Program-made: the position numbers and the translations under genes
The notes under the pieces: model-generated
What the model was told of the DNA's origin: nothing
Databases searched by the model: none
What the model saw: the letters and a program-made list of their open reading frames with translations, nothing else
From: an uncultured Eubacteriaceae bacterium
GTDB taxonomy: Bacteria > Bacillota > Clostridia > Eubacteriales > UBA1433
Direction of reading: 5' to 3'
Length of the DNA: 10,330 nt
NCBI GenBank assembly: GCA_937880125.1
Contig: CALFLU010000084.1
Location: 1-10,330, forward strand
Part shown: positions 1-5,713 of the stretch, piece after piece
Layout: each line of letters opens with the position of its first letter
Position numbering within the stretch: the first letter of the stretch is position 1

Positions 1-594
1 GGCAGAGGCCATGGCATCGGCAAAGGCAGCGTCCGTCTTGCGATTGCCCTCAATGCGGTCAATGTCCGCCATCTGCGCGACAAACACCCCGCAGGCGCCA
101 TACCCGTCCTTTACGCAGTCGATCAACTCATACAAATGCCGCACACCCCGCTGTGTGGGTGCGTCGGGAAACAGCCCCACACCGTCCACCTCCAGCGTCA
201 CACCCTTCACCTCAATCATCGTCTTTTCGCCGCGCTTTCCCGTAAGCATAAAATCCAGCCGCGACGCGCCGTATTTCACCTCCGCCTTCATCTCTTCCAC
301 GGGCGCGCGCCACTTGCCTGCCCGCACCCATTCCGCAAACACCTTGCCCGGCGCCGAGGAATCGATATTCACCCACCGCCGCCCCTTTCGCACGGCAATC
401 AAATCCCATTTTGTCTTGCGGTTTTCGTTTTGCGCCGCCGACAGCGACACCTCCGCGCCCGTCACCAGCAACTCCGCCAGCCGCCCCGTGGTCATCACCC
501 GCGCCGCCTGCTCCACACCATTGACCATCACAGTGGCAATAAACCGATTGGGGCGAGAGACAAACACCGCCCGATGCACATTTTGATACTCCAT
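1..594 (-). CDS. sfsA: SfsA family protein (sugar fermentation stimulation protein), 3' end cut by window edge
   Basis: 198 residues are visible; the family is usually about 230, so roughly 30 C-terminal residues lie beyond base 1. The family signatures are clear: SRPNRFIATV (residues 13-22) in the N-terminal OB-like part, TGRLAELL (37-44), RKTKWDLIAV (59-68), WVNIDS (74-79), KYGASRLDF (107-115), IEVKGVTLE (127-135) and FPDAPTQRG (142-150). Asp114, Glu128 and Lys130 match the PD-(D/E)xK nuclease-like core known for the family. E. coli SfsA is described as a DNA-binding protein affecting maltose metabolism; the biochemical role is poorly settled, and function here is inferred from homology only. 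Two in-frame ATGs exist (600 and 594). I chose 594 because the AAGGGGG ribosome binding site touches the first ATG but lies 6 bases before the second. The gene has GC-rich third positions and diverges from the immA-like gene. Confidence 0.93.
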   Translation of the reverse strand, partial: MEYQNVHRAVFVSRPNRFIATVMVNGVEQAARVMTTGRLAELLVTGAEVSLSAAQNENRKTKWDLIAVRKGRRWVNIDSSAPGKVFAEWVRAGKWRAPVEEMKAEVKYGASRLDFMLTGKRGEKTMIEVKGVTLEVDGVGLFPDAPTQRGVRHLYELIDCVKDGYGACGVFVAQMADIDRIEGNRKTDAAFADAMASA

Positions 595-617
595 AACCAT
601 CCCCCTTTTCTTTCATC

Positions 618-626
618 ATTATAACA
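618..626 (-). promoter_or_regulatory. Extended -10 promoter for sfsA
   Basis: On the minus strand the sequence reads TGTTATAAT, a perfect extended -10 element (TGn followed by consensus TATAAT), 23 bases upstream of the chosen sfsA start. No good -35 hexamer is found at 16-18 bp spacing, which fits extended -10 promoters. Predicted transcription starts at about 611, giving a leader of about 17 bases that carries the ribosome binding site. Confidence 0.6.
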
Positions 627-806
627 TATCCCTGCACCCAAGCGTTTTCTTCCGCCATTTTCGTTTCATTTGTGATATCTATACAATGCCTTCCATAAAC
701 GCTTTTCGGTTGCACTTCTTGCTTCTTTGAATTAAAATCCATTTTATGCAATGCACTTTTTTCACCCCATGTACAACGAGAAAACCATCTCTTCCACCTC
801 AACAAA

Positions 807-815
807 TGGTATACT
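807..815 (+). promoter_or_regulatory. Extended -10 promoter for the ImmA-like gene
   Basis: TGGTATACT is an extended -10 element (TGn plus TATACT, 5 of 6 consensus) 30 bases before the start at 846. No recognisable -35 box lies 16-18 bp upstream. The sequence between 640 and 800 shows no gene on either strand, so this is simply the divergent promoter region shared with sfsA. Confidence 0.5.
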
Positions 816-845
816 GTTTATAGAAAAAAAGAAAGGATTCATGCC

Positions 846-1319
846 ATGCTCAGCGAATTCGAGCGCCTGCACAGCGAGGCGCAGGACGAAGTGGATATCA
901 GCGAAAAACCCCTTGTGGGCAACCTCAAAGGGCTCTATTGCGACGGGCACATTCGCCTGAAAAAAGACATGAGCCAAAGCGAAAAAACCTGCGTGCTCGC
1001 CGAAGAGCTGGGGCATCATCACACGTCCTACGGCGTAATGCTAAACCAACAGGATATCGTCTCAAAAAAGCAGGAAGTCCGCGCCCGCCGCTGGGCATAC
1101 GACTTGCTGCTGCGCATTGACGATATCATTGTCGCCTACGAAGCCGGCGTGTCCTCGCGCGCCGAGCTAGCCGAATACCTCAACCTCACCGAGGAGTTTA
1201 TCGCCGATGCGCTGACTTACTTTAAAACCGTCAACGGCCTTCACCTCAGCTACAAAGGCTACAGCATCACCTTTGAGCCCCTGCTGATTTGCAAATCGCT
1301 TACCAACGACAACACCTGA
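846..1319 (+). CDS. ImmA/IrrE family metallo-endopeptidase
   Basis: A 157-residue protein of the ImmA/IrrE (DUF955) peptidase family. The core CVLAEELGHHHTS (residues 49-61) is the metal site: Glu54 is the predicted catalytic acid and His57 a zinc ligand, followed by QEVRARRWA (76-84), where Glu77 fits the third ligand of the family's E-x-x-A pattern. The first His of the classic HExxH is Glu53 here; I recall the same LAEELGH form in many Firmicute relatives, so it need not mean inactivity. Characterised members cleave phage or ICE repressors (B. subtilis ImmA) or the DdrO repressor (Deinococcus IrrE). The C-terminal half (95-150) resembles the helical tail of these proteins. No repressor gene adjoins it and no other phage genes are visible. 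The start at 846 is preferred over an out-of-frame ATG at 841 because AAAGGA lies 8 bases upstream. Confidence 0.85.
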   Translation: MLSEFERLHSEAQDEVDISEKPLVGNLKGLYCDGHIRLKKDMSQSEKTCVLAEELGHHHTSYGVMLNQQDIVSKKQEVRARRWAYDLLLRIDDIIVAYEAGVSSRAELAEYLNLTEEFIADALTYFKTVNGLHLSYKGYSITFEPLLICKSLTNDNT

Positions 1320-1400
1320 AACATCGTTCCATTTGAACGCATGCAATCATGAAACCCGCCGCATACCAATTATTTTTTATTGAAGAAAGGAACAAATATC

Positions 1401-2075
1401 ATGGAAACACCGAGAACACTCTCTCTCAAAAGCAAAGCCGTCATCACACAAAGACCCGACACCATCGAACTGAGCCTGAAGCTTAGCGCCGAAAAAAAAG
1501 AATATGACGATACCATGCAGTTAATCGCAAAAAAAGTCGAAAGCCTCCTCTCTGCCCTTGAAGAAGCAGGGTTTGACAAAAAAGACTGCAAAACCGCCTC
1601 TTTCAACATTGACACACGATACGAATACCATCGCGACAAAAACAAAGACCAGCAGCGCAAATTTGCGGGCTATGTCGCCTCGCAAAATATGATTTTGCGC
1701 TTTGATATGGATATGGAAAAGCTTTCTCAAACCTTAAGCGCGGTTTCGCGTTCCTCTGCGGATCCGCAAATCAATATCCGTTTCACGCTCAAGGACAAAG
1801 GCGCTTTTACCGACCGCCTGCTCGCCGAGGCTACGAAAAATGCTCTCTCGCGTGCAAATCTTCTTGCTCAAGCCGCCGGAGCCAAACTCGGCAAACTTCT
1901 CCGCATTGACTATAATTGGTTTGAAATTGAATTCACCTCCTCCACACGGCTTGATGACATGCAAGATTTGCGAACCGCGGTGTCAGGCAGTTCATACATA
2001 AACACCTTTGAAGACCTCGAGCCCGAAGACATCACCGCCGAAGACAGCGTCTCTTTTGTCTGGGAACTGCTGTAA
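1401..2075 (+). CDS. SIMPL domain-containing protein (DUF541), cytoplasmic type
   Basis: A 224-residue protein matching the SIMPL/DUF541 family (YggE, BP26). It starts with a beta-strand rich segment (residues 7-30, LSLKSKAVITQRPDTIELSL) followed by a long helix, the family's repeated topology. The middle FAGYVASQNMILRF region and the RLLAEATKNALSRANLLAQAAG helix (about 150-171) are typical, the latter corresponding to the A..A...A..KA..LA motif. There is no signal peptide or membrane helix, unlike periplasmic YggE or BP26, so it should be cytosolic; no enzymatic activity is known for this form. An in-frame ATG at 1380 is less likely because it would place AAAGG inside the gene; the same AAAGG lies 10 bases before 1401. 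It is 81 bp behind the ImmA-like gene with no clear terminator between, so read-through is possible but no shared function is known. Confidence 0.85.
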   Translation: METPRTLSLKSKAVITQRPDTIELSLKLSAEKKEYDDTMQLIAKKVESLLSALEEAGFDKKDCKTASFNIDTRYEYHRDKNKDQQRKFAGYVASQNMILRFDMDMEKLSQTLSAVSRSSADPQINIRFTLKDKGAFTDRLLAEATKNALSRANLLAQAAGAKLGKLLRIDYNWFEIEFTSSTRLDDMQDLRTAVSGSSYINTFEDLEPEDITAEDSVSFVWELL

Positions 2076-2093
2076 TTTCTTTAACCAAAACAC

Positions 2094-2130
2094 AAGCCGC
2101 GGAAATATTTTCCCGCGGCTTTTTATTTTT
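2094..2130 (+). terminator. Rho-independent terminator after the SIMPL gene
   Basis: A perfect 9-bp stem AAGCCGCGG (2094-2102) / CCGCGGCTT (2113-2121) with a 10-base AT-rich loop is followed by a T-rich run to 2130. It starts 18 bases after the stop codon. Confidence 0.9.
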
Positions 2131-2424
2131 CTCTCTTCTAAAATACACGAAACGGCATTTTTTTCTTCTTTGATTGCTCTTTTTAATTTCTCGCCCGCAC
2201 GACCTTCTGCGAGGAACAACTCGTTTGCCTTTATCATCCCTGTCTCTGCTGCCTCTTTGACACGTTCCTGTTTTCGTCACTTTTTTCAAATCAATCTAAC
2301 GAACCTCCATCGTCCTTTAGGTTCCCAAACCCCAAAATCCAAACTGATAACACAAGCGCGCACGTCTTCGCCGACAGATACGTGCTCTCTTATCTATTCT
2401 TTTCTTCTCTTATCTTCTCTGCGC

Positions 2425-2438
2425 AGCTAACATTAGCT
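2425..2438. repeat. 14-base inverted repeat upstream of the tRNA promoter
   Basis: AGCTAACATTAGCT has six pairing bases on each side of a CA centre and lies about 90 bases upstream of the tRNA promoter. It could be an operator-like palindrome or chance; no second copy was noticed in the window. Confidence 0.35.
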
Positions 2439-2467
2439 TTACGGTTTGTTTTACCTATTTATTTTTC

Positions 2468-2510
2468 GCTGCGGTAGAGCATTTTTCGTCATCTGATATC
2501 GCCCCGCAGC
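2468..2510. repeat. Inverted repeat GCTGCGG / CCGCAGC
   Basis: Seven perfect base pairs, 2468-2474 with 2504-2510, enclose 29 bases just before the tRNA promoter. No T-run follows on either strand, so it is not a standard terminator. It could be an RNA hairpin end or coincidence. Confidence 0.3.
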
Positions 2511-2525
2511 AGGCTAAAAAACCGT

Positions 2526-2554
2526 TTGACATTTACCATGCGTTATTATATAGT
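2526..2554 (+). promoter_or_regulatory. Consensus sigma-A promoter of the tRNA pair
   Basis: A perfect TTGACA -35 box (2526-2531), a 17-base spacer and TATAGT as -10 (2549-2554, 5 of 6). The expected start at about 2561 lies 7 bases before tRNA-Pro. A near-consensus promoter of this kind is typical for stable RNA genes. Confidence 0.85.
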
Positions 2555-2567
2555 ATTATGGCATCAT

Positions 2568-2645
2568 CGAGGTGTAGCGCAGTCTGGCTAGCGCACATGG
2601 TTTGGGACCATGGGGCCGGGGGTTCGAATCCCTTCACCTCGACCA
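2568..2645 (+). tRNA. tRNA-Pro (TGG anticodon)
   Basis: The full cloverleaf is visible. The acceptor CGAGGTG (2568-2574) pairs perfectly with CACCTCG (2635-2641). The anticodon stem CATGG/CCATG (2596-2600 with 2608-2612) holds the loop TTTGGGA with anticodon TGG at 2603-2605, reading CCN proline codons. The T-loop is TTCGAAT (2623-2629). The discriminator A and CCA are encoded (2642-2645). It is first in a two-tRNA transcript. Confidence 0.97.
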
Positions 2646-2671
2646 GTTTTTCCGCTTACGCGAGTTTAGCG

Positions 2672-2748
2672 GGGCCTTTAGCTCAGTTGGTTAGAGCAGC
2701 CGGCTCATAACCGGTCGGTCCGGGGTTCGAGTCCCTGAAGGCCCACCA
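2672..2748 (+). tRNA. tRNA with CAT anticodon (elongator Met, or lysidine-type Ile2)
   Basis: The acceptor GGGCCTT (2672-2678) pairs perfectly with AAGGCCC (2738-2744), the anticodon stem is GCCGG/CCGGT, the loop is CTCATAA with CAT at 2706-2708, the T-loop is TTCGAGT, and CCA is encoded (2746-2748). The acceptor starts with a normal G-C pair, so it is not initiator tRNA. Automatic tools would call it Met. The overall body (CTTTAGCTCAGTTGGTTAGAGCAG, then GGCTCATAACC) resembles what I recall of the B. subtilis tRNA-Ile2 that TilS converts to lysidine-AU, so isoleucine identity is a real alternative. It lies 26 bases after tRNA-Pro in the same transcript. Confidence 0.93.
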
Positions 2749-2797
2749 TCGAATATAATTCACTTTACATATACACCGACGGCATTCCGTCACCGCC

Positions 2798-2821
2798 AAA
2801 GAGCCTGCAAGCTCTTTTTTT
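2798..2821 (+). terminator. Terminator of the tRNA transcript
   Basis: Stem AAAGAGC (2798-2804) / GCTCTTT (2811-2817) with a 6-base loop, followed by Ts to 2821. A small hairpin GACGG-catt-CCGTC (2778-2791) precedes it. Confidence 0.88.
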
Positions 2822-2876
2822 GTGCCTGTTTTGCCTTTTATGTACAAAAAACAGTACAACACGGATAAAACAAAGA

Positions 2877-2905
2877 TTTTCACAGATCCAAAGATATAGT
2901 AAAAT
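2877..2905 (+). promoter_or_regulatory. Possible promoter of the DUF4241 gene
   Basis: TTTTCA (2877-2882, 4 of 6 match to the -35 consensus), a 17-base spacer and TAAAAT (2900-2905, 5 of 6). An overlapping TATAGT (2895-2900) is an alternative -10. Some promoter is needed here because the tRNA terminator lies just upstream. Confidence 0.4.
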
Positions 2906-2939
2906 AGAAACAAATACAAATGAGAGAGGATTGATTGCT

Positions 2940-3665
2940 ATGCCCACAAAAGAATGGTTTGAACAATACGACCGCATAAAAAAGAGTTTGGAGTGCAGCG
3001 CTGATTTAGATGCCTATTTTTCGGAAAAAGAAATTGCGGGAACAAATATTGACACATTACATGTCGGCAACGTGCACTTTCCCACCGGCACCATCATTGC
3101 CTGCGACCCGCTGGTTCAGTTAGAAGATTGCCCGCCTTATCTGCAAACAGCGCCTGTCGGAGTCTACCCCGTCCGAATCTGTGTCGCGCTCGATGAAGAA
3201 TGCGGCGATCGATACGCTTGTGTAAAAGTGACGATTCGGGACCAAAAACCCGTTCGCTATGAGCTGGCAATGACGGGAGAGGAATATTTTGACGAAGACA
3301 TAGAAGACGGAGGTTTTTTCGGTTTTGGTGTTGACGCAGGCATGGGCTGCATTGCGGACATACAAACGCAAGAAGCCTATATCAAATATTGGCAAAAGCT
3401 CTATGAAGCAGACAATAACATCGACCCCTACAATGACTTATTTTGCGATATTTTGGAAGAAAGCTATCAAAAGAACCCGAAATACCAAAGCGAACTGGGA
3501 GATTGGGCCAACTGGACCGTTCCTGAAACAGATTGCAATGTTGTGATGTTTTCTTCAGGCTGGGGAGACGGTGCCTATCCCTGCTACTTCGGATACGATG
3601 AAAACAACAACCTCTGCGGAATCTATATTTGGTTCATTGACATTGCCCAAGATTATACTGACTGA
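2940..3665 (+). CDS. DUF4241 domain-containing protein
   Basis: A 241-residue acidic protein that fits the DUF4241 family, which has no established biochemical function. Recognisable blocks are FPTGTIIACDPL (47-58), PVGVYPVRI (72-80), the most characteristic block GFGVDAGMGCIAD (128-140), and a C-terminal SSGWGDGAYPCYFGYD (205-220) ending in a short WFIDI strand. No signal peptide or membrane segment is seen. The open frame extends upstream to 2820, but that part overlaps the tRNA terminator. The ATG at 2940 has GAGAGAGGA nine bases before it and begins the conserved protein. The gene stands alone between the tRNA terminator and a 112-bp spacer, so context gives no hint of function. Family assignment rests on motif recall. 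Confidence 0.85.
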   Translation: MPTKEWFEQYDRIKKSLECSADLDAYFSEKEIAGTNIDTLHVGNVHFPTGTIIACDPLVQLEDCPPYLQTAPVGVYPVRICVALDEECGDRYACVKVTIRDQKPVRYELAMTGEEYFDEDIEDGGFFGFGVDAGMGCIADIQTQEAYIKYWQKLYEADNNIDPYNDLFCDILEESYQKNPKYQSELGDWANWTVPETDCNVVMFSSGWGDGAYPCYFGYDENNNLCGIYIWFIDIAQDYTD

Positions 3666-3777
3666 TTTTTTTCTCCCTTTCGCTCTATCAAACCTGCTTT
3701 ACCAACGTGAAATGTAGATGCAGCTATCTGCAACAGCACAAATTTAAAATCAATGTTTAATATACGGGAGAACGATT

Positions 3778-4431
3778 ATGTGGTATGAACATTTGTTTCA
3801 AGAGCTGGAAAATCTGCGCAACAACGACAACGCCATTCCCATGGCCGCCTATATGAAAAACCGATTTCCTTTTCTCGGTATCAAAAAGCCCGTCCGCGCC
3901 GCGCTTACAAAACCCTACCTCAAGGCTTCCAAGCAGCAGGCGGTGGACTGGGATTTTGTCGAAAACTGCTGGAACAAAGACTACCGCGAAGCCCAGTACA
4001 TTGCCGTGGACTACTTGTTGCTGCACCAACAGCGGCTAAGCGAGGACGACCTGACCCGCATCGCCGAATACATTACGCGCAAATCCTGGTGGGATACCGT
4101 GGACGGCCTGGACGAAGTGGTGGGCACCTTGGCGTCAAAATACCCGCATCTCAAACACACCGTACTGACTTGGTCAAAGAATGGCAATCTCTGGCTTCGC
4201 CGCGTCTCCATCAATTTTCAGCAAAAATACAAAGAAAACACCGACACACAGCTGTTGGAAGAAGTCATCATCAACAACCTGGGCAGCGGCGAATTTTTCA
4301 TCAATAAGGCCATCGGCTGGAGCCTGCGCGAATACAGCAAAACCAACCCCGATTGGGTGCGTGCCTTCTTAGCCCGACATCAATCCTCCCTTTCTTCCCT
4401 CAGCCTGCGCGAAGCCGGTAAGTATATCTAA
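3778..4431 (+). CDS. alkD: DNA alkylation repair protein (AlkD-like HEAT-repeat DNA glycosylase)
   Basis: A 217-residue, all-helical protein of the AlkD family, which excises 3- and 7-alkylpurines from DNA using HEAT-like repeats (B. cereus AlkD is about 237 residues). The family's signature KSWWDTVD lies at 102-109: Trp105 and Asp109 have the spacing of AlkD Trp109 and catalytic Asp113. NLWLRRVSI (137-145) supplies the backbone-contacting Arg, and FFINKAIGWSLREYSK (173-188) contains Trp181, corresponding to AlkD Trp187. Early blocks PFLGIKKPVRAAL (31-43) and WNKDYREAQYIAVDYL (65-80) are also typical. GGGAG precedes the ATG by 7 bases, and TATAC at 3761 may be a -10 remnant. It is monocistronic: a spacer precedes it and a terminator follows. 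All catalytic positions appear intact, so activity is expected. Confidence 0.92.
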   Translation: MWYEHLFQELENLRNNDNAIPMAAYMKNRFPFLGIKKPVRAALTKPYLKASKQQAVDWDFVENCWNKDYREAQYIAVDYLLLHQQRLSEDDLTRIAEYITRKSWWDTVDGLDEVVGTLASKYPHLKHTVLTWSKNGNLWLRRVSINFQQKYKENTDTQLLEEVIINNLGSGEFFINKAIGWSLREYSKTNPDWVRAFLARHQSSLSSLSLREAGKYI

Positions 4432-4458
4432 TCCTTTGCCGCGCAGGTTCCCCTGCCC

Positions 4459-4488
4459 GCTTTTCGCACCGCGAAAAGCTTTTTATTC
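4459..4488 (+). terminator. Rho-independent terminator after the AlkD-like gene
   Basis: A perfect 9-bp stem GCTTTTCGC (4459-4467) / GCGAAAAGC (4471-4479) with a 3-base ACC loop, followed by TTTTTATT. It lies 27 bases after the stop. Confidence 0.88.
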
Positions 4489-4740
4489 TGGACGAACTTC
4501 TATGCGCAAACTAAAACTATCTTCATTAATTTTTCTTTGCTGCCAAAGAAGAACATCTTTTCATTTCCGCGACTTGTTCTCTTCTGTCTCATTTTTCTAT
4601 CCTCTTAATCTTTTTGATAAACACCTCTCGTTCTTTCAATGATTGTGATTTTACCCGCCTTTCTATTCGTCCTGTTTTGTTAAAAGAAAACAATTCTTTC
4701 TCTGAAAAAATAGTCAGATTTTCTTCATAGGATTTTTTTC
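4489..4740. other. Pyrimidine-rich spacer, no gene seen
   Basis: About 250 bases between the AlkD terminator and the transporter promoter. The plus strand is C/T-rich like 2131-2430. The only open frame of any length is low-complexity, starts upstream of the terminator and has no ribosome binding site. No RNA family, repeat array or mobile-element end was recognised. Confidence 0.5.
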
Positions 4741-4747
4741 CTTTTTA

Positions 4748-4756
4748 TGGTATGAT
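4748..4756 (+). promoter_or_regulatory. Extended -10 promoter of the transporter / beta-CASP unit
   Basis: TGGTATGAT (TGn plus TATGAT, 5 of 6) lies 58 bases before the transporter start. As with sfsA and immA there is no good -35 box at standard spacing. The leader would start near 4763. Confidence 0.5.
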
Positions 4757-4813
4757 AAACTTGTTGTGAAAACCACGCAAATTATTACGACATCTTCCCA
4801 AGGATGATATAGC

Positions 4814-5701
4814 ATGCAAAATCAACAATCCAAAGGCAATCTCTATGTGTTTTCCGCCGCTATTTTGTGGTCTTTTGGCGGTGCCTTCATTAAACTCATT
4901 CCCTGGAGTCCTATCAGTCTCGCCTGCATACGCGGTCTGATTGCTGCCGTCGTATTCATTTTTTATCGCAAAAGTATCAAGGTACACTTAACCAAAACCA
5001 CTCTATTGGGTGGCGTTGCCTTGTTTTTTACAACATTCTTTTTTATTATTGCAAACAAATACACCACTTCGGCCAATGCCATCGTGCTGCAATATACCGC
5101 ACCCGTCTATGTGATTTTGCTTGGCGTGTTTGTACGTCACATTCGCCCTGAACGCATTGATTTAATTGCCGTGACACTGACCATTTTGGGCATTGTCGTC
5201 TTTTTTATCGACTCCATGAACGCCGGCAGCATGTTGGGCAACATCATGGGACTGCTTTCCGGGGTGTCTTTTGCCACGGTGCTTTTCATCAGCTCAGGCA
5301 AAGACGCCAAACCCGCCGACATCTACTACACGGGCTATTTGTTTAATTTGCTGCTGATTCCCTTTGTGATTTTTGACAGCAGTTTTTCTGTTACATTATC
5401 CTCTGCACTTGCCGTGTTGTTTTTGGGCGTGGTGCAACTGGGCCTTGCCTACATTCTTTTTTCACGAGGCATCCAAAAAACCACTGCCGTCAGCGCATCT
5501 GTCATCACGGCCATCGAGCCTATTCTCAACCCTGTTTGGGCACTGATTGTCATTGGCGAAAGGCCGTCCTTTATATCGGTCATGGCGGGAATCTTCGTTG
5601 TATTTGTCATTACAGCCTACAATTTTATAAAAGTAAAGCTCAGCGCAAAACAGCGCGCATTATCCAATAAAAAAACGACTCATTCCAATACTCGACCCTA
5701 G
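4814..5701 (+). CDS. EamA/DMT superfamily transporter
   Basis: A 295-residue very hydrophobic protein with the two-fold EamA repeat: residues about 9-140 and 145-275, each with five predicted membrane helices (ten in total). Typical features are the opening AAILWSFGGAFIK (15-27), the RG in ACIRGLIAAVVF (first-repeat helix 2), YTTSANAIVLQYTAPVYVILLG (82-103), and in the second repeat AYILFSRGIQKTTAVSASVITAIEPILNPVWALIVIGERPS, the hallmark of drug/metabolite exporters with the conserved EP and GE. The short tail from about 276 is basic and cytosolic. The substrate cannot be predicted; relatives move amino acids, amines or metabolites. AAGGA lies 9 bases before the ATG. Its stop TAG is 12 bases before the next ATG and touches that gene's ribosome binding site, so the two are almost surely co-transcribed. 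Confidence 0.92.
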   Translation: MQNQQSKGNLYVFSAAILWSFGGAFIKLIPWSPISLACIRGLIAAVVFIFYRKSIKVHLTKTTLLGGVALFFTTFFFIIANKYTTSANAIVLQYTAPVYVILLGVFVRHIRPERIDLIAVTLTILGIVVFFIDSMNAGSMLGNIMGLLSGVSFATVLFISSGKDAKPADIYYTGYLFNLLLIPFVIFDSSFSVTLSSALAVLFLGVVQLGLAYILFSRGIQKTTAVSASVITAIEPILNPVWALIVIGERPSFISVMAGIFVVFVITAYNFIKVKLSAKQRALSNKKTTHSNTRP

Positions 5702-5713
5702 AGGAGGAACTAC

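Larger units (their letters stand above)
2131..2525. other. Pyrimidine-rich spacer without a recognisable gene
   Basis: About 395 bases with no convincing coding sequence. The plus strand is strongly C/T-rich between about 2131 and 2430, so open frames here are low-complexity (Ser/Phe/Leu-rich on plus, Lys/Glu-rich on minus) and have no ribosome binding site. Three inverted repeats were seen: GCACGT/ACGTGC (2360-2365 and 2380-2385), the near-palindrome AGCTAACATTAGCT (2425-2438) and GCTGCGG/CCGCAGC (2468-2474 and 2504-2510). None has a U-tract. I cannot assign an RNA family. Confidence 0.5.

Noticed and set aside
212..805. Long minus-strand open frame overlapping sfsA and its promoter region
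   Set aside because: It is out of frame with sfsA, whose conserved motifs define the real frame, and it covers the sfsA promoter. Gly/Ala/Arg-rich composition marks it as a GC-rich shadow.
1325..1339. Hairpin CGTTC-cattt-GAACG between the ImmA-like and SIMPL genes, considered as a terminator
   Set aside because: Only five base pairs and no T-run, so it is not a credible intrinsic terminator.
1992..2289. Minus-strand Lys/Glu-rich frames (for example MIKANELFLAEGRAGEKLKR) over the SIMPL 3' end
   Set aside because: They run through the terminator hairpin and into the SIMPL gene in antisense, have no ribosome binding site, and their composition follows from the purine-rich strand.
2008..2430. 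Plus-strand open frame of 140 codons after and overlapping the SIMPL gene
   Set aside because: It starts inside the SIMPL gene in another frame, crosses the terminator and is low-complexity Ser/Phe/Leu from C/T-rich DNA.
2683..2919. A minus-strand open frame of 78 codons ending in WWAFRDSNPGPTGYEPAALTN
   Set aside because: This ending is the antisense translation of the CAT tRNA gene, a well-known source of spurious proteins. The rest lies over the tRNA terminator and the DUF4241 promoter, and there is no ribosome binding site.
4436..4642. Small open frame of 68 codons downstream of the AlkD-like gene
   Set aside because: It spans the terminator hairpin, lacks a ribosome binding site and is low-complexity Ser/Phe-rich.
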